A stretch of 64,000 nt of DNA from positions 20,236-84,235 of IMG/VR virus record IMGVR_UViG_3300050821_007696. The stretch is one strand, 5' to 3'. Shown here one piece after another: positions 34,229-40,854 of this stretch. The notes under the pieces were generated by a model that saw only the letters and a list, made by a program, of their open reading frames with translations, had not been told where the DNA came from and searched no databases. Every line of letters begins with the position of its first letter. The stretch's first letter is position 1. Source of the DNA: a virus. Both the position numbers and the translations under genes were made by a program.

Positions 34229-34639
34229 ATGCTCCGGTCCGTTACCTGGCGCCTGTACACGGGAATCGCCCTGTTCCTGGGGGCCGACATCGGGGCCGGC
34301 TTCTGGTTTGCGAACAACGGCAACGTCGAAGAGTGGATCTACCGCGTCGGGCTGGTCATGCTGGTGTTCTCGCCGCTGGTCCTGGTCGCGGTCTACACGA
34401 TGCTGCGCCAGCAGTGGTGGAAGAACGACCTGGGGACCGCCCTGGTCTGGTGCTGCGTCACTTACATCCCGATCGCGATCCCGCTCGCCTGGGTGTTCGT
34501 ATTCGACGGCGGGATACTGACCAACACCTGGCTCGCCTGGTTCGAGGTGTCCGGCCCGGTGCTGTCGTCGCTGTCGCTACTGCGCCTGGCCTACGTGTTC
34601 GCACGGATCGGCCGGGACAAGAAGAACGGAACGCACTGA
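34229..34639 (+). CDS. Four-helix membrane protein
   Basis: A 136-residue protein with four hydrophobic segments (about residues 8-27, 38-60, 71-94, 102-125) and a basic C-terminus. Last gene of the rightward structural unit, just before a hairpin terminator. Could be a holin by position; also resembles small phage membrane proteins of unknown role. Confidence 0.65.
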   Translation: MLRSVTWRLYTGIALFLGADIGAGFWFANNGNVEEWIYRVGLVMLVFSPLVLVAVYTMLRQQWWKNDLGTALVWCCVTYIPIAIPLAWVFVFDGGILTNTWLAWFEVSGPVLSSLSLLRLAYVFARIGRDKKNGTH

Positions 34640-34681
34640 AGGCCCGCCCGTAACGTGTGGAAAGTCGCTGCGGACGGGCCT
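34640..34681 (+). terminator. Hairpin terminator closing the virion operon
   Basis: AGGCCCGCCCG pairs with CGGACGGGCCT (11 bp, one mismatch) around a 20-base loop immediately after the stop of the membrane protein. It also faces the convergent minus-strand cassette. Confidence 0.7.
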
Positions 34682-34725
34682 CCGCTTCCGGTCGCGATAC
34701 TCCGGTGGACGCGCCGGAAGTTTTC

Positions 34726-34741
34726 AGTGCCAGCTGGCACT
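34726..34741. repeat. 16-bp palindrome, copy 4
   Basis: Perfect AGTGCCAGCTGGCACT between the converging transcription units, six bases past the stop of the minus-strand gene at 34748. The one perfect copy that does not touch a stop codon. Confidence 0.9.
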
Positions 34742-34747
34742 AACCGG

Positions 34748-34888
34748 TTACGGCTGCACGTCCCAGCTGGTCGTGATGACTGCACGGGCGTCGAGGTACG
34801 CGGCGCCCATTACCTTCATCAGTCCTGTCGGGCCGGCGCCGGGACTGCCGCTGGCGTGGCCTTCGATGTGCACGCACCGTTCTGTCAT
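34748..34888 (-). CDS. Small hypothetical protein
   Basis: A 46-residue protein (MTERCVHIEGHASGSPGAGPTGLMKVMGAAYLDARAVITTSWDVQP) with a good RBS, AGGAGA, seven bases before its ATG. Last gene of the leftward cassette. Function unknown. Confidence 0.6.
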   Translation of the reverse strand: MTERCVHIEGHASGSPGAGPTGLMKVMGAAYLDARAVITTSWDVQP

Positions 34889-34905
34889 GGTTTTTCTCCT
34901 GACGG

Positions 34906-35073
34906 TCAGAGGCTGGCGACGAGCTTCTGGATCTCGGCCTTGATCGCGGCGAACGTGCCGGCGAACACCTTCAGCAGGGCGGCGGCCTCTGTCTTGCCCG
35001 CGGCCTCCAGTTCGATGACCGTGTCCTTGATCTCCGTGATCAGTTCGTCGAGGGTAGTGACGATCTCGTTCAC
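34906..35073 (-). CDS. Small helical protein
   Basis: A 55-residue helical, amphipathic protein (MNEIVTTLDELITEIKDTVIELEAAGKTEAAALLKVFAGTFAAIKAEIQKLVASL). GTG start preceded by AAGGAGGAACC. Possibly oligomerising; unknown role. Confidence 0.65.
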   Translation of the reverse strand: MNEIVTTLDELITEIKDTVIELEAAGKTEAAALLKVFAGTFAAIKAEIQKLVASL

Positions 35074-35085
35074 GTGGGTTCCTCC

Positions 35086-35235
35086 TTAGTTAGACGAGCA
35101 CGTGCCGCAGACGTGGGTGTGGGCCTGGCCGGGGTAGATCCACTCGCCGCAGACATGGGAGACGGTCCTTCCCCGGCGGCCGGGACTGCACTGTCCCCAG
35201 GTGTGCCCGCATATGACCTTGCCCGGTTCCGCCAC
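35086..35235 (-). CDS. Small Cys/His-rich protein
   Basis: A 49-residue protein with ICGHTWGQC, HVCGEW and HTHVCGTCSSN, giving two probable zinc sites. GTG start overlapping the end of the DUF397-type gene. Confidence 0.6.
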   Translation of the reverse strand: MAEPGKVICGHTWGQCSPGRRGRTVSHVCGEWIYPGQAHTHVCGTCSSN

Positions 35236-35469
35236 TTAGCTGCGGGCCTTCAGGTCCCGGACGAACCTGCCCCAGGACACCCCGGAGAACCGCAGTTCGG
35301 TCCGGTCCGGCTGGCCCGCCTGCTTAGTGTCCCGGACACCGATCTCACTGCCGGCGCCGACCTCGACGCACGCGCCGTTGTTGACGCTGTAACTCGCCTT
35401 GCGGTAATTGCCGACTTCGACGCACTCGCCGTTGGCGCCGCTGTAACTTGACGTGCGCGGGCTGTTCAT
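35236..35469 (-). CDS. DUF397-type protein
   Basis: A 77-residue protein with the DUF397 signature SSYSGANGECVEVG and, in tandem, KASYSVNNGACVEVGAGSEIGVRDTKQ...FSGVSWGRFVRDLK. DUF397 proteins are an actinobacterial family usually paired with Xre-type regulators in hosts such as Streptomyces. No Xre partner is next to it here, and the first motif is a duplicated partial unit. Best single clue to the host phylum. Confidence 0.85.
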   Translation of the reverse strand: MNSPRTSSYSGANGECVEVGNYRKASYSVNNGACVEVGAGSEIGVRDTKQAGQPDRTELRFSGVSWGRFVRDLKARS

Positions 35470-36434
35470 TACTTGCCTCCTGCCGCCGCCGGCACGGTGC
35501 CGGGGTTGCCGATGACGATCGAGCAGTGCGGGCAGTCGGCGGCCTCGTCCTGGAGCATCAGGGCGTAGTTGGCGTACGGCCCGTACAGGAGCTTAGCCTG
35601 GGTCAGCCGCGCGGCATTGGCGGCAGCGGACTGCTCGGCTGCGACCTCCTGGTTGTACGAGGTGATGACGGCCGGGTCCTGCGGGGTGACGCCGGTGACG
35701 ACCACGGTCATGCCGGGGCAGGTGAACGTCGTAGGCCCGGAGCCGCCCGCCGCCCCGGTCGCCGTCTCGCCGTCACCGCAGAAGTACGGCACGCTCGACC
35801 CGGTCTCGGTGGCCAGCGGCGCGTTCAGGTCCGCGGCGATGTCCTTGCCGAGCTGAGTCCAGTCCTGCTGGGTGCGCCACAAGTCCGGGCCAAAGTTGGC
35901 TACTGCCGTTTCCGACGCCAGGTCGACGGCCGGCCCCATGTTCTCCAGCAGCATGTTCTCCCAGCCGACTGTCGAGGAATGTGCCGTACCGGAGATGGAC
36001 GCGTCGGTCTGCGCGTCGTTGGTGGCACAGCCGTACTTGAGGCAGAACGGGAGGAACTTCGCCATCACCGTGTTGTTCTGGTTGGCGGTGAAGTACACGC
36101 GTGTCCAGACGTAGACCGGCATGCCCGGCGTCGCCCCGCTGGCCGCGGTACGCACGGCGAGGGGGTCGTTCCGGTCGCCACCTGACTTCGCGGTCACGAA
36201 GTTCCGGGCGTTGCACGGGTAGTACCAGGGGGTGTCGCCGCTGCCGTAATTCACCTGGTAACCGGGGTGCACGGTATCGGTGATGCCCTGGTTGCCGCTG
36301 CCGAAGCCGCCGTTGGTGACCATGGCGCACTCCGACAGCGCCGGGGTGCTGGTGCCGCAGCCGGCTAGCGCGGCCCCGCCCAGGACGACCGCTGCGGTCG
36401 CTGTTCCCAGGGTCCTGCTGATCTTGTGCTTCAC
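35469..36434 (-). CDS. Lipoprotein with SPFH/band-7-like region
   Basis: A 321-residue protein with an N-terminal signal peptide and lipobox (VVLGGAALAGC, lipidated Cys at about residue 26). The body resembles SPFH/prohibitin-type phage lipoproteins: YVWTRVYFTANQNN, then an Ala-rich helix ITSYNQEVAAEQSAAANAARLTQAKLLYG, and a Cys pair near the end. Predicted to sit on the outer face of the cytoplasmic membrane of the infected cell; superinfection exclusion is a reasonable guess, not shown. Confidence 0.7.
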   Translation of the reverse strand: MKHKISRTLGTATAAVVLGGAALAGCGTSTPALSECAMVTNGGFGSGNQGITDTVHPGYQVNYGSGDTPWYYPCNARNFVTAKSGGDRNDPLAVRTAASGATPGMPVYVWTRVYFTANQNNTVMAKFLPFCLKYGCATNDAQTDASISGTAHSSTVGWENMLLENMGPAVDLASETAVANFGPDLWRTQQDWTQLGKDIAADLNAPLATETGSSVPYFCGDGETATGAAGGSGPTTFTCPGMTVVVTGVTPQDPAVITSYNQEVAAEQSAAANAARLTQAKLLYGPYANYALMLQDEAADCPHCSIVIGNPGTVPAAAGGK

Positions 36435-36709
36435 GTAGGGTTTTTCTCCTTGGTCAGTGCCCGGGTTACCGCGTCGTACGCGGTCATGACCTGGTTCCGG
36501 TTAGCGTCTCCGAGCCCCGGGTCCGAAATGGCTGCGGCGAGCCCGTCCCGGGCCTGGGACAATGCTGTCCGTGCCCCGTCGATCCTGCGCCGTTTCGCTG
36601 CGTACAGCCGCAGTTTGCCTGCTGCCCACCAGACCGCGGCAGCAGACAGGACCGCGGCGAGGCCGAGCAGCAGGAGCGGGGGCAGGACGACGTCGAGGAA
36701 GTTGTTCAC
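36431..36709 (-). CDS. Single-pass membrane protein
   Basis: A 92-residue protein with one long N-terminal membrane helix (LDVVLPPLLLLGLAAVLSAAAVWWAAG) and a basic helical cytosolic tail. Overlaps the lipoprotein gene by four bases, so the two are likely made together and may interact at the membrane. Confidence 0.65.
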   Translation of the reverse strand: MNNFLDVVLPPLLLLGLAAVLSAAAVWWAAGKLRLYAAKRRRIDGARTALSQARDGLAAAISDPGLGDANRNQVMTAYDAVTRALTKEKNPT

Positions 36710-36957
36710 GGCCCTGCGGCGTCCTCAAGCTTGCCCTGCCCGGCGAGGTACGTCTCGATGGCGCCGCCTCTTGGCAGGTCAACGGGTGCGCCCCGGTGCC
36801 GCCCGGCAGGCGGGTCGCGGAGGATCTCGGCGGCCAGCTGCCGGAGAACCCCGGCCATGTGGTCGTCGTGGCTGCGGCAGACCAGCTGCGTACTGCCGTC
36901 TTCGCTCAGTACCAGGAGGAACTCCTCCCCCTGGCACTCGGCACAGCGAATGTGCAC
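36706..36957 (-). CDS. Zinc-ribbon-like small protein
   Basis: An 83-residue protein opening MHIRCAECQGEEFLLVLSEDGSTQLVCRSHDDH: CxxC and C-x2-H ligands of a zinc ribbon. GTG start, overlapping the membrane protein gene. Function unknown. Confidence 0.6.
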   Translation of the reverse strand: MHIRCAECQGEEFLLVLSEDGSTQLVCRSHDDHMAGVLRQLAAEILRDPPAGRHRGAPVDLPRGGAIETYLAGQGKLEDAAGP

Positions 36958-36971
36958 GCGTTCTCCTTCGC

Positions 36972-37121
36972 CTAGTTCTGCTCGTCGCCCTCGGGGAACA
37001 GGAGCTGGTGCGTGCGCGTGCCCAGGACGGACTGCTGGAACTGCCAGTCTTTCCGCCAGATAACCGGGACTGACGCCCCCTGGCTGTTGCTCGCGCCGCC
37101 GTTGGCGAAACTGTTCTTCAT
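36972..37121 (-). CDS. Small hypothetical protein, first gene of leftward cassette
   Basis: A 49-residue polar protein (MKNSFANGGASNSQGASVPVIWRKDWQFQQSVLGTRTHQLLFPEGDEQN). ATG preceded by GGAAGGAACC. An upstream in-frame GTG would add 42 residues from the control region and is less likely. Confidence 0.55.
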   Translation of the reverse strand: MKNSFANGGASNSQGASVPVIWRKDWQFQQSVLGTRTHQLLFPEGDEQN

Positions 37122-37279
37122 GACGGTTCCTTCCGGTAGGTGTACGTGACCTAACTTACGCCACATACGAAGTATTCCGCCACCGGAAGGGGATACCGCG
37201 CCCTGGCGTGCTGACTTTAGGTCCCGCTGGGACAGTTGGCCGGGCACGGAATGTCAGGCCCCCAAGTTAGGCTGCCTGC
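37122..37279. promoter_or_regulatory. Divergent control region with an array-type repeat unit
   Basis: This 158-base gap separates divergent operons. On the plus strand TAGGCT ends exactly six bases before the ATG at 37280, so that gene is probably leaderless. CCTAACTT (about 37150) and AAGTTAGG (about 37264) form an inverted repeat marking both promoters. In the middle, GCGCCCTGGCGT (about 37198), GGTCCCGC and TTGGCCGGGC copy one unit of the 40-bp arrays. Confidence 0.6.
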
Positions 37280-37702
37280 ATGACTACTGTTGACCGGGCG
37301 ATCGCCAACGCGCTCACCGCGCAGGTCCAGGCACAGCCGTCCCCGACTGACCGTCCCGAGACCGTGATCGTCGAGGTGCCGAAGGACAGCCGGCTAGAGG
37401 CGCTGCTGTGCCTGGAGGAAACGCGCCGGGCCGAGATGGAGGCCGCCAAAGCCGCGTGGGACGAGCTGAAAGGCGGCGTCACCGCGGAACTTGAGCGCAT
37501 GTACCCCGGCAATGCCGCGCCTACCAAGGGCTTCGAGATCCCGGCCGGCCCGATGTGGAAGGCGATCTCGGTCAGCTGGCGCGACGGTAAGGAGTACCTG
37601 CCGACCGACTTGATCAAGCAGCACATCCCGCAGGTGTGGGACGCGTTCAAGAAGCGGGGCAGCGGCTACTGGGACTTCCGCCGGATGGGCAAGCGGTCGT
37701 GA
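37280..37702 (+). CDS. Hypothetical early protein
   Basis: A 140-residue protein with a helical middle (LEETRRAEMEAAKAAWDELKGGVTAELERMYPG) and an aromatic end (MWKAISVSWRDGKEYLPTDLIKQHIPQVWDAFKKRGSGYWDFRRMG). Leads the nuclease operon; may be a partner of it. No family recognised. Confidence 0.65.
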   Translation: MTTVDRAIANALTAQVQAQPSPTDRPETVIVEVPKDSRLEALLCLEETRRAEMEAAKAAWDELKGGVTAELERMYPGNAAPTKGFEIPAGPMWKAISVSWRDGKEYLPTDLIKQHIPQVWDAFKKRGSGYWDFRRMGKRS

Positions 37703-37818
37703 GCAAGGAGCAGCGACCGCCGAAGCCTGCTGTCACCTGCGGGAACGGGTGCGCGTACGACTGGGTGAACGGGATCGGCTGGGTGCTGCGCCCTGATGTG
37801 AACTGCCCGGTCCACTGA
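37699..37818 (+). CDS. 39-residue Cys/His peptide
   Basis: MSKEQRPPKPAVTCGNGCAYDWV...DVNCPVH: CxxxC and C-x2-H ligands. GTG overlaps the previous stop and its own stop abuts the nuclease start, so translational coupling is likely. Confidence 0.6.
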   Translation: MSKEQRPPKPAVTCGNGCAYDWVNGIGWVLRPDVNCPVH

Positions 37819-38630
37819 TGGACAAGCTGGCGGAGTTCATGCGGAACGTGCCGCACACCACCGGGGCCAGCGACCCGTGGGCGGAGCGGTACGGGATGGA
37901 GCTGCGCGGCATCGTCACCCGGTACGCGAACCAGCAGCCGCGGTCGGTGCAGAAGCACCTCGGCCCGTCGGAGCTGGGGCACGAGTGCGACCGGCAGGTG
38001 GTCGCGAAGATGTCCGGGGCGAAGATGACCAACCACGTCGCGGACCCGTGGGCGTCGATCATGGGCACGGCCGGGCACGCGTACGTGGCGGGCGCGTTCG
38101 AGTGGGACAACGTGCACAACGACTACCTGCGGTGGCTGACCGAGGCGCGGGTCACCCCGGACCCCGGACCCGACCCGCACCCCGGCACCGCTGACCTGTA
38201 CGACGCGCACAGCCGCTGCGTGGTGGACCATAAGTTCCAGGGCGACTCGACCCGGGCGAAGCTGAAGTCGAAGGGGCCGCCGCGGCACTACTACGTGCAG
38301 CTGCTGCTGTACCGGCAGGGGTACCTGAACCTGGGGCTGCCCGTCGAGCGGGTGGTGATCGCGAGCTGGCCGCGGACCAAGTCGTCGCTGGACGACATGT
38401 ACGTGTGGGCGCACGTGCCGACCCCGGCCGACGACCAGCTGGTCCGCGACGTCCTGGTGCAGACCTCCTACCGGCAGCTGGTCGCCGACGCGGTGCGCGC
38501 GGGCCGGTTCGACCTGATGGACGTGCCCGCCGTGCCGGAGGACAGCGAGTGCTACTTCTGCGGGCTGTACCGGCCGCAGGCCGCCTACGACAGCCTCTAC
38601 GGCTGCCCCGGCACGCTGATGCGCAAGTGA
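37818..38630 (+). CDS. Cas4/RecB-family exonuclease-like protein
   Basis: A 270-residue PD-(D/E)XK nuclease candidate. GTADLYDAHSRCVVDHKFQG (about residues 122-141) supplies the D and D-x-K residues, followed by a Q-containing helix HYYVQLLLYRQGYL (motif QxxxY). One Cys at about residue 57 (GHECDRQV) plus three near the C-terminus (ECYFCGLYR...YGCPG) fit the 4Fe-4S cluster of Cas4. Phage Cas4-like enzymes act in replication and recombination; no CRISPR is present here. Confidence 0.82.
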   Translation: MDKLAEFMRNVPHTTGASDPWAERYGMELRGIVTRYANQQPRSVQKHLGPSELGHECDRQVVAKMSGAKMTNHVADPWASIMGTAGHAYVAGAFEWDNVHNDYLRWLTEARVTPDPGPDPHPGTADLYDAHSRCVVDHKFQGDSTRAKLKSKGPPRHYYVQLLLYRQGYLNLGLPVERVVIASWPRTKSSLDDMYVWAHVPTPADDQLVRDVLVQTSYRQLVADAVRAGRFDLMDVPAVPEDSECYFCGLYRPQAAYDSLYGCPGTLMRK

Positions 38631-38646
38631 TGTGTATATTGCAGGC

Positions 38647-38865
38647 ATGAGACGCATCAATGTCGTATTCACCGACAGGACCGTTAAGTGCCTCGAACTG
38701 CTGATGGAAGGCGGCGACTCCCAGACCGATATCGTCAACCAGTCGGTGCAGAAGAACGCTTACCTGGAGTGGAGGGTCAGGCAGGGCAGCAGGATCTTGG
38801 TAGCGCACCCGGACGGCACGCAGCAGGAAGTGGTCTTCAGCTACCGGATACCGGAGGAAGCGTGA
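38647..38865 (+). CDS. Ribbon-helix-helix DNA-binding protein
   Basis: A 72-residue protein: strand RINVVFTDRTVKCLELLMEGGDSQTDIVNQSVQKNAYLEW is an RHH (CopG/Arc-like) domain in which the T-D-R-T loop and GDSQTDIVN turn are typical. TATATT ends exactly six bases before the ATG: a leaderless promoter of its own. A candidate for binding one of the intergenic repeats in this genome. Confidence 0.78.
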   Translation: MRRINVVFTDRTVKCLELLMEGGDSQTDIVNQSVQKNAYLEWRVRQGSRILVAHPDGTQQEVVFSYRIPEEA

Positions 38866-39011
38866 GCAAGGGGAACTCGGGGAACCGGGCTCCGAATCCC
38901 GGCCGCATGATCGAGGTGGACTGCCCGACGTGCGGGGGCAGCGGGCGGCGGGGCAATAGCGCCTGCGGGCTGTGCAAGGGAAAGGGGAAGATCAAGGTGC
39001 CGGCAACGTGA
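38862..39011 (+). CDS. DnaJ-type zinc-finger mini-protein
   Basis: A 49-residue protein with CPTCGGSGRRGNSACGLCKGKGK, two CxxCxGxG units as in the DnaJ central domain, giving one zinc site. GTG overlaps the RHH stop. Confidence 0.65.
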   Translation: MSKGNSGNRAPNPGRMIEVDCPTCGGSGRRGNSACGLCKGKGKIKVPAT

Positions 39012-39295
39012 CCGAGGTAGCCGGGGTGCCGATCATGCCGGCGCTGCGGGCGCGCGTCCGCCTGTCCGTGCTCGGCAGCACCGCCGACGGCGACGTTTTC
39101 TACCTGGTGAGCGACACGGCTACGGTATGGACTATCCGGCCCAGCCGTTACGGGGACAAGTACATGTTCCTCGCGATGGAAGCTGACGTCTGGCGGACGA
39201 TCGAGCACGTCGGCACCGGCGAGCGCGGCCAGCGGGTGGTCATCTTGCACAACACGAGGAAATTCAGCGCGGTGCCTGCCGAGCCGGAGGACTGA
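39008..39295 (+). CDS. Hypothetical beta-rich protein
   Basis: A 95-residue protein with strands RVRLSVLGSTADGDVFYLVSDTATVWTIRP and RVVILHNTRKFSAVP. GTG overlaps the preceding stop. No family recognised. Confidence 0.6.
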   Translation: MTEVAGVPIMPALRARVRLSVLGSTADGDVFYLVSDTATVWTIRPSRYGDKYMFLAMEADVWRTIEHVGTGERGQRVVILHNTRKFSAVPAEPED

Positions 39296-39541
39296 GTGCT
39301 AAGGTTTTCAACACGGGGCACCCTGAGCCCACTTGCCGAAAAGCGCAACGTACGCATACATGCGGCATAAGAGCCAGGCAAAGCCCCCAGGCGAGGCAGC
39401 ATCCCCAGTGCGATGACAGCGCACCAGGGCTCGGAAGTCCTCAGGAAGCCGTGACAAGGACAGTTAGGGGGCACCGGCAGCTGGCTGGTGCCCCCGCCAT
39501 GACCATGACCTCTCTCATGACAATGACCATGACAAGGACCC
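39296..39541. other. Intergenic region with hairpin and ATGAC repeats
   Basis: No convincing gene in these 246 bases. A strong hairpin, GGGGGCACC / GGTGCCCCC (39467-39495), has CAGCTGG in its loop, echoing the 16-bp palindrome. From 39499 to the next start lie six ATGAC units and one GTGAC, partly tandem, up to the ATG of the next gene. A small RNA ending at the hairpin is possible. Confidence 0.5.
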
Positions 39542-40756
39542 ATGACCGTGACCTCTCCCTATCCTTCTCAGCCTTACCAGCCTCAGCAGGGATACCCCGC
39601 GCAGCAGCCGAGTTACGCATCGCAGCCGGGGTACCCTGCCCAGCCGCAGTACCAGCAGCCCGTGCAGCAAGGCGGCTTCCCGCCCGGTACCTTCCAGCAG
39701 CCCCCGCCTGCTCAGCCAGTTCAGCCCGGTCCGGCGGTCGCGCCGCCGTCGCTGCGGGAGTTCATGAACCAGCCCGCCGGCGGCGGCAACTCCCTGTCTT
39801 TCATGCAGGTCGGCACCCGGTACTCGGGCACCGTCATCCGCACCGTGACAGGCGCGGACGTCGACTTCGCCTACGACATGCAGGACCGCACCAAGATCTC
39901 GAAGTTCAACGACGGCCGCGAGAAGCTGATCCTGAAGGTGCCGATTCTCCTCGACCAGCCGAACGCGCAGTACCCGGACGGTACCGCCATCTGGGTGCTG
40001 AAGAGCAACGACCGCAACGAGCTGATGCGCGCGATGGAAGCGGCCGGCGCCCAGTCTGACCCGGAGCTGGGCTTCTTCCGTCCCCAGGCGGGCGACTGGC
40101 TGTCAGTCACCTACACGCACGACCAGCCGAGCCGCAACGGGATGAACCCGCGGAAGGTCAAGGCCGTCGAGTACCGCGTCGGGAACGGCGTGCCCCCGCA
40201 GATGCCGCAGGCTCAGGTACCGCAGCCGGTGCAGTACGCCCAGCCCCAGCAGCAGGTGTGGAACCCGCAGGTTCCCGGTAACACCGCCTGGCAGCAGCCT
40301 CAGTACCAGCAGAATCCAGTCGCCACGCCCCAGCCGCAGCCGCCTCAGTGGGCACACGAGCAGCTGTACCAGCAGGCAAACGGGTGGGCGCCGTCTAACG
40401 CCCCGATGGCCGCCGCGGGCCTCGCGGCACCGCAGTACCGGGTAGGAGACGGACCGCATCTTGACGCGCCTGCGCCGCAGCCCCCGCAGTTCGACCCGGC
40501 GCAGGCGCAGCAGTTCCAGCAGCAGTACCAGCAGCCGTCGTTCCCGCAGCCGCAGGGCGGCGGCTTCCCCCCTACCCAGGGTGCGCCCGCTGCTCAGCCC
40601 GGCTCTACCCCTGGTGCGCCGCCAACGGGACCTGCATCCCCTTCTAATGTCCCGCCGCCCGACTGGCCCGCGGACGTGCCTTTCGTCCAGGGGCTGACCC
40701 CGGCGATGGCGCGTACGGCGCAGGCGCTGCGCGTTATGAACCAGCAGCCTCAGTAG
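39542..40756 (+). CDS. Pro/Gln-rich protein with central OB-like domain (probable SSB analogue)
   Basis: A 404-residue protein. Residues 1-75 and 205-400 are Pro/Gln/Tyr-rich and disordered. The folded middle (SFMQVGTRYSGTVIRTVTGADVDFAYDMQDRTKISKFNDGREKLILKVPILLDQPN...GDWLSVTYTHDQPSRNGMNPRKVKAVEYRV) has the strand pattern of an OB fold. Placement beside a Cas4-like nuclease and a helicase, plus a long disordered tail, fits an ssDNA-binding protein. ATG preceded by AAGGA. Confidence 0.6.
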   Translation: MTVTSPYPSQPYQPQQGYPAQQPSYASQPGYPAQPQYQQPVQQGGFPPGTFQQPPPAQPVQPGPAVAPPSLREFMNQPAGGGNSLSFMQVGTRYSGTVIRTVTGADVDFAYDMQDRTKISKFNDGREKLILKVPILLDQPNAQYPDGTAIWVLKSNDRNELMRAMEAAGAQSDPELGFFRPQAGDWLSVTYTHDQPSRNGMNPRKVKAVEYRVGNGVPPQMPQAQVPQPVQYAQPQQQVWNPQVPGNTAWQQPQYQQNPVATPQPQPPQWAHEQLYQQANGWAPSNAPMAAAGLAAPQYRVGDGPHLDAPAPQPPQFDPAQAQQFQQQYQQPSFPQPQGGGFPPTQGAPAAQPGSTPGAPPTGPASPSNVPPPDWPADVPFVQGLTPAMARTAQALRVMNQQPQ

Positions 40757-40771
40757 GCTTAGGACCAGTAG

Positions 40772-40830
40772 CACCGGAATACCCTGGACGCGGTTGAAGT
40801 TACACCTGTCGCGACCGGGGTATTCCGGTG
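40772..40830 (+). terminator. Long-loop hairpin terminator
   Basis: CACCGGAATACCC pairs with GGGTATTCCGGTG (13 bp, perfect) across a 33-base loop, just after the SSB-like gene and before the polysaccharide module. The large loop matches the other long-loop hairpins here. Confidence 0.7.
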
Positions 40831-40854
40831 TCTTGCGTAATAAGGAGTTAACGC

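Noticed and set aside
39451-40059. Open frame overlapping the SSB-like gene start
   Set aside because: It begins in the hairpin, is Arg/Ala-rich, and shadows the well-supported gene at 39542.
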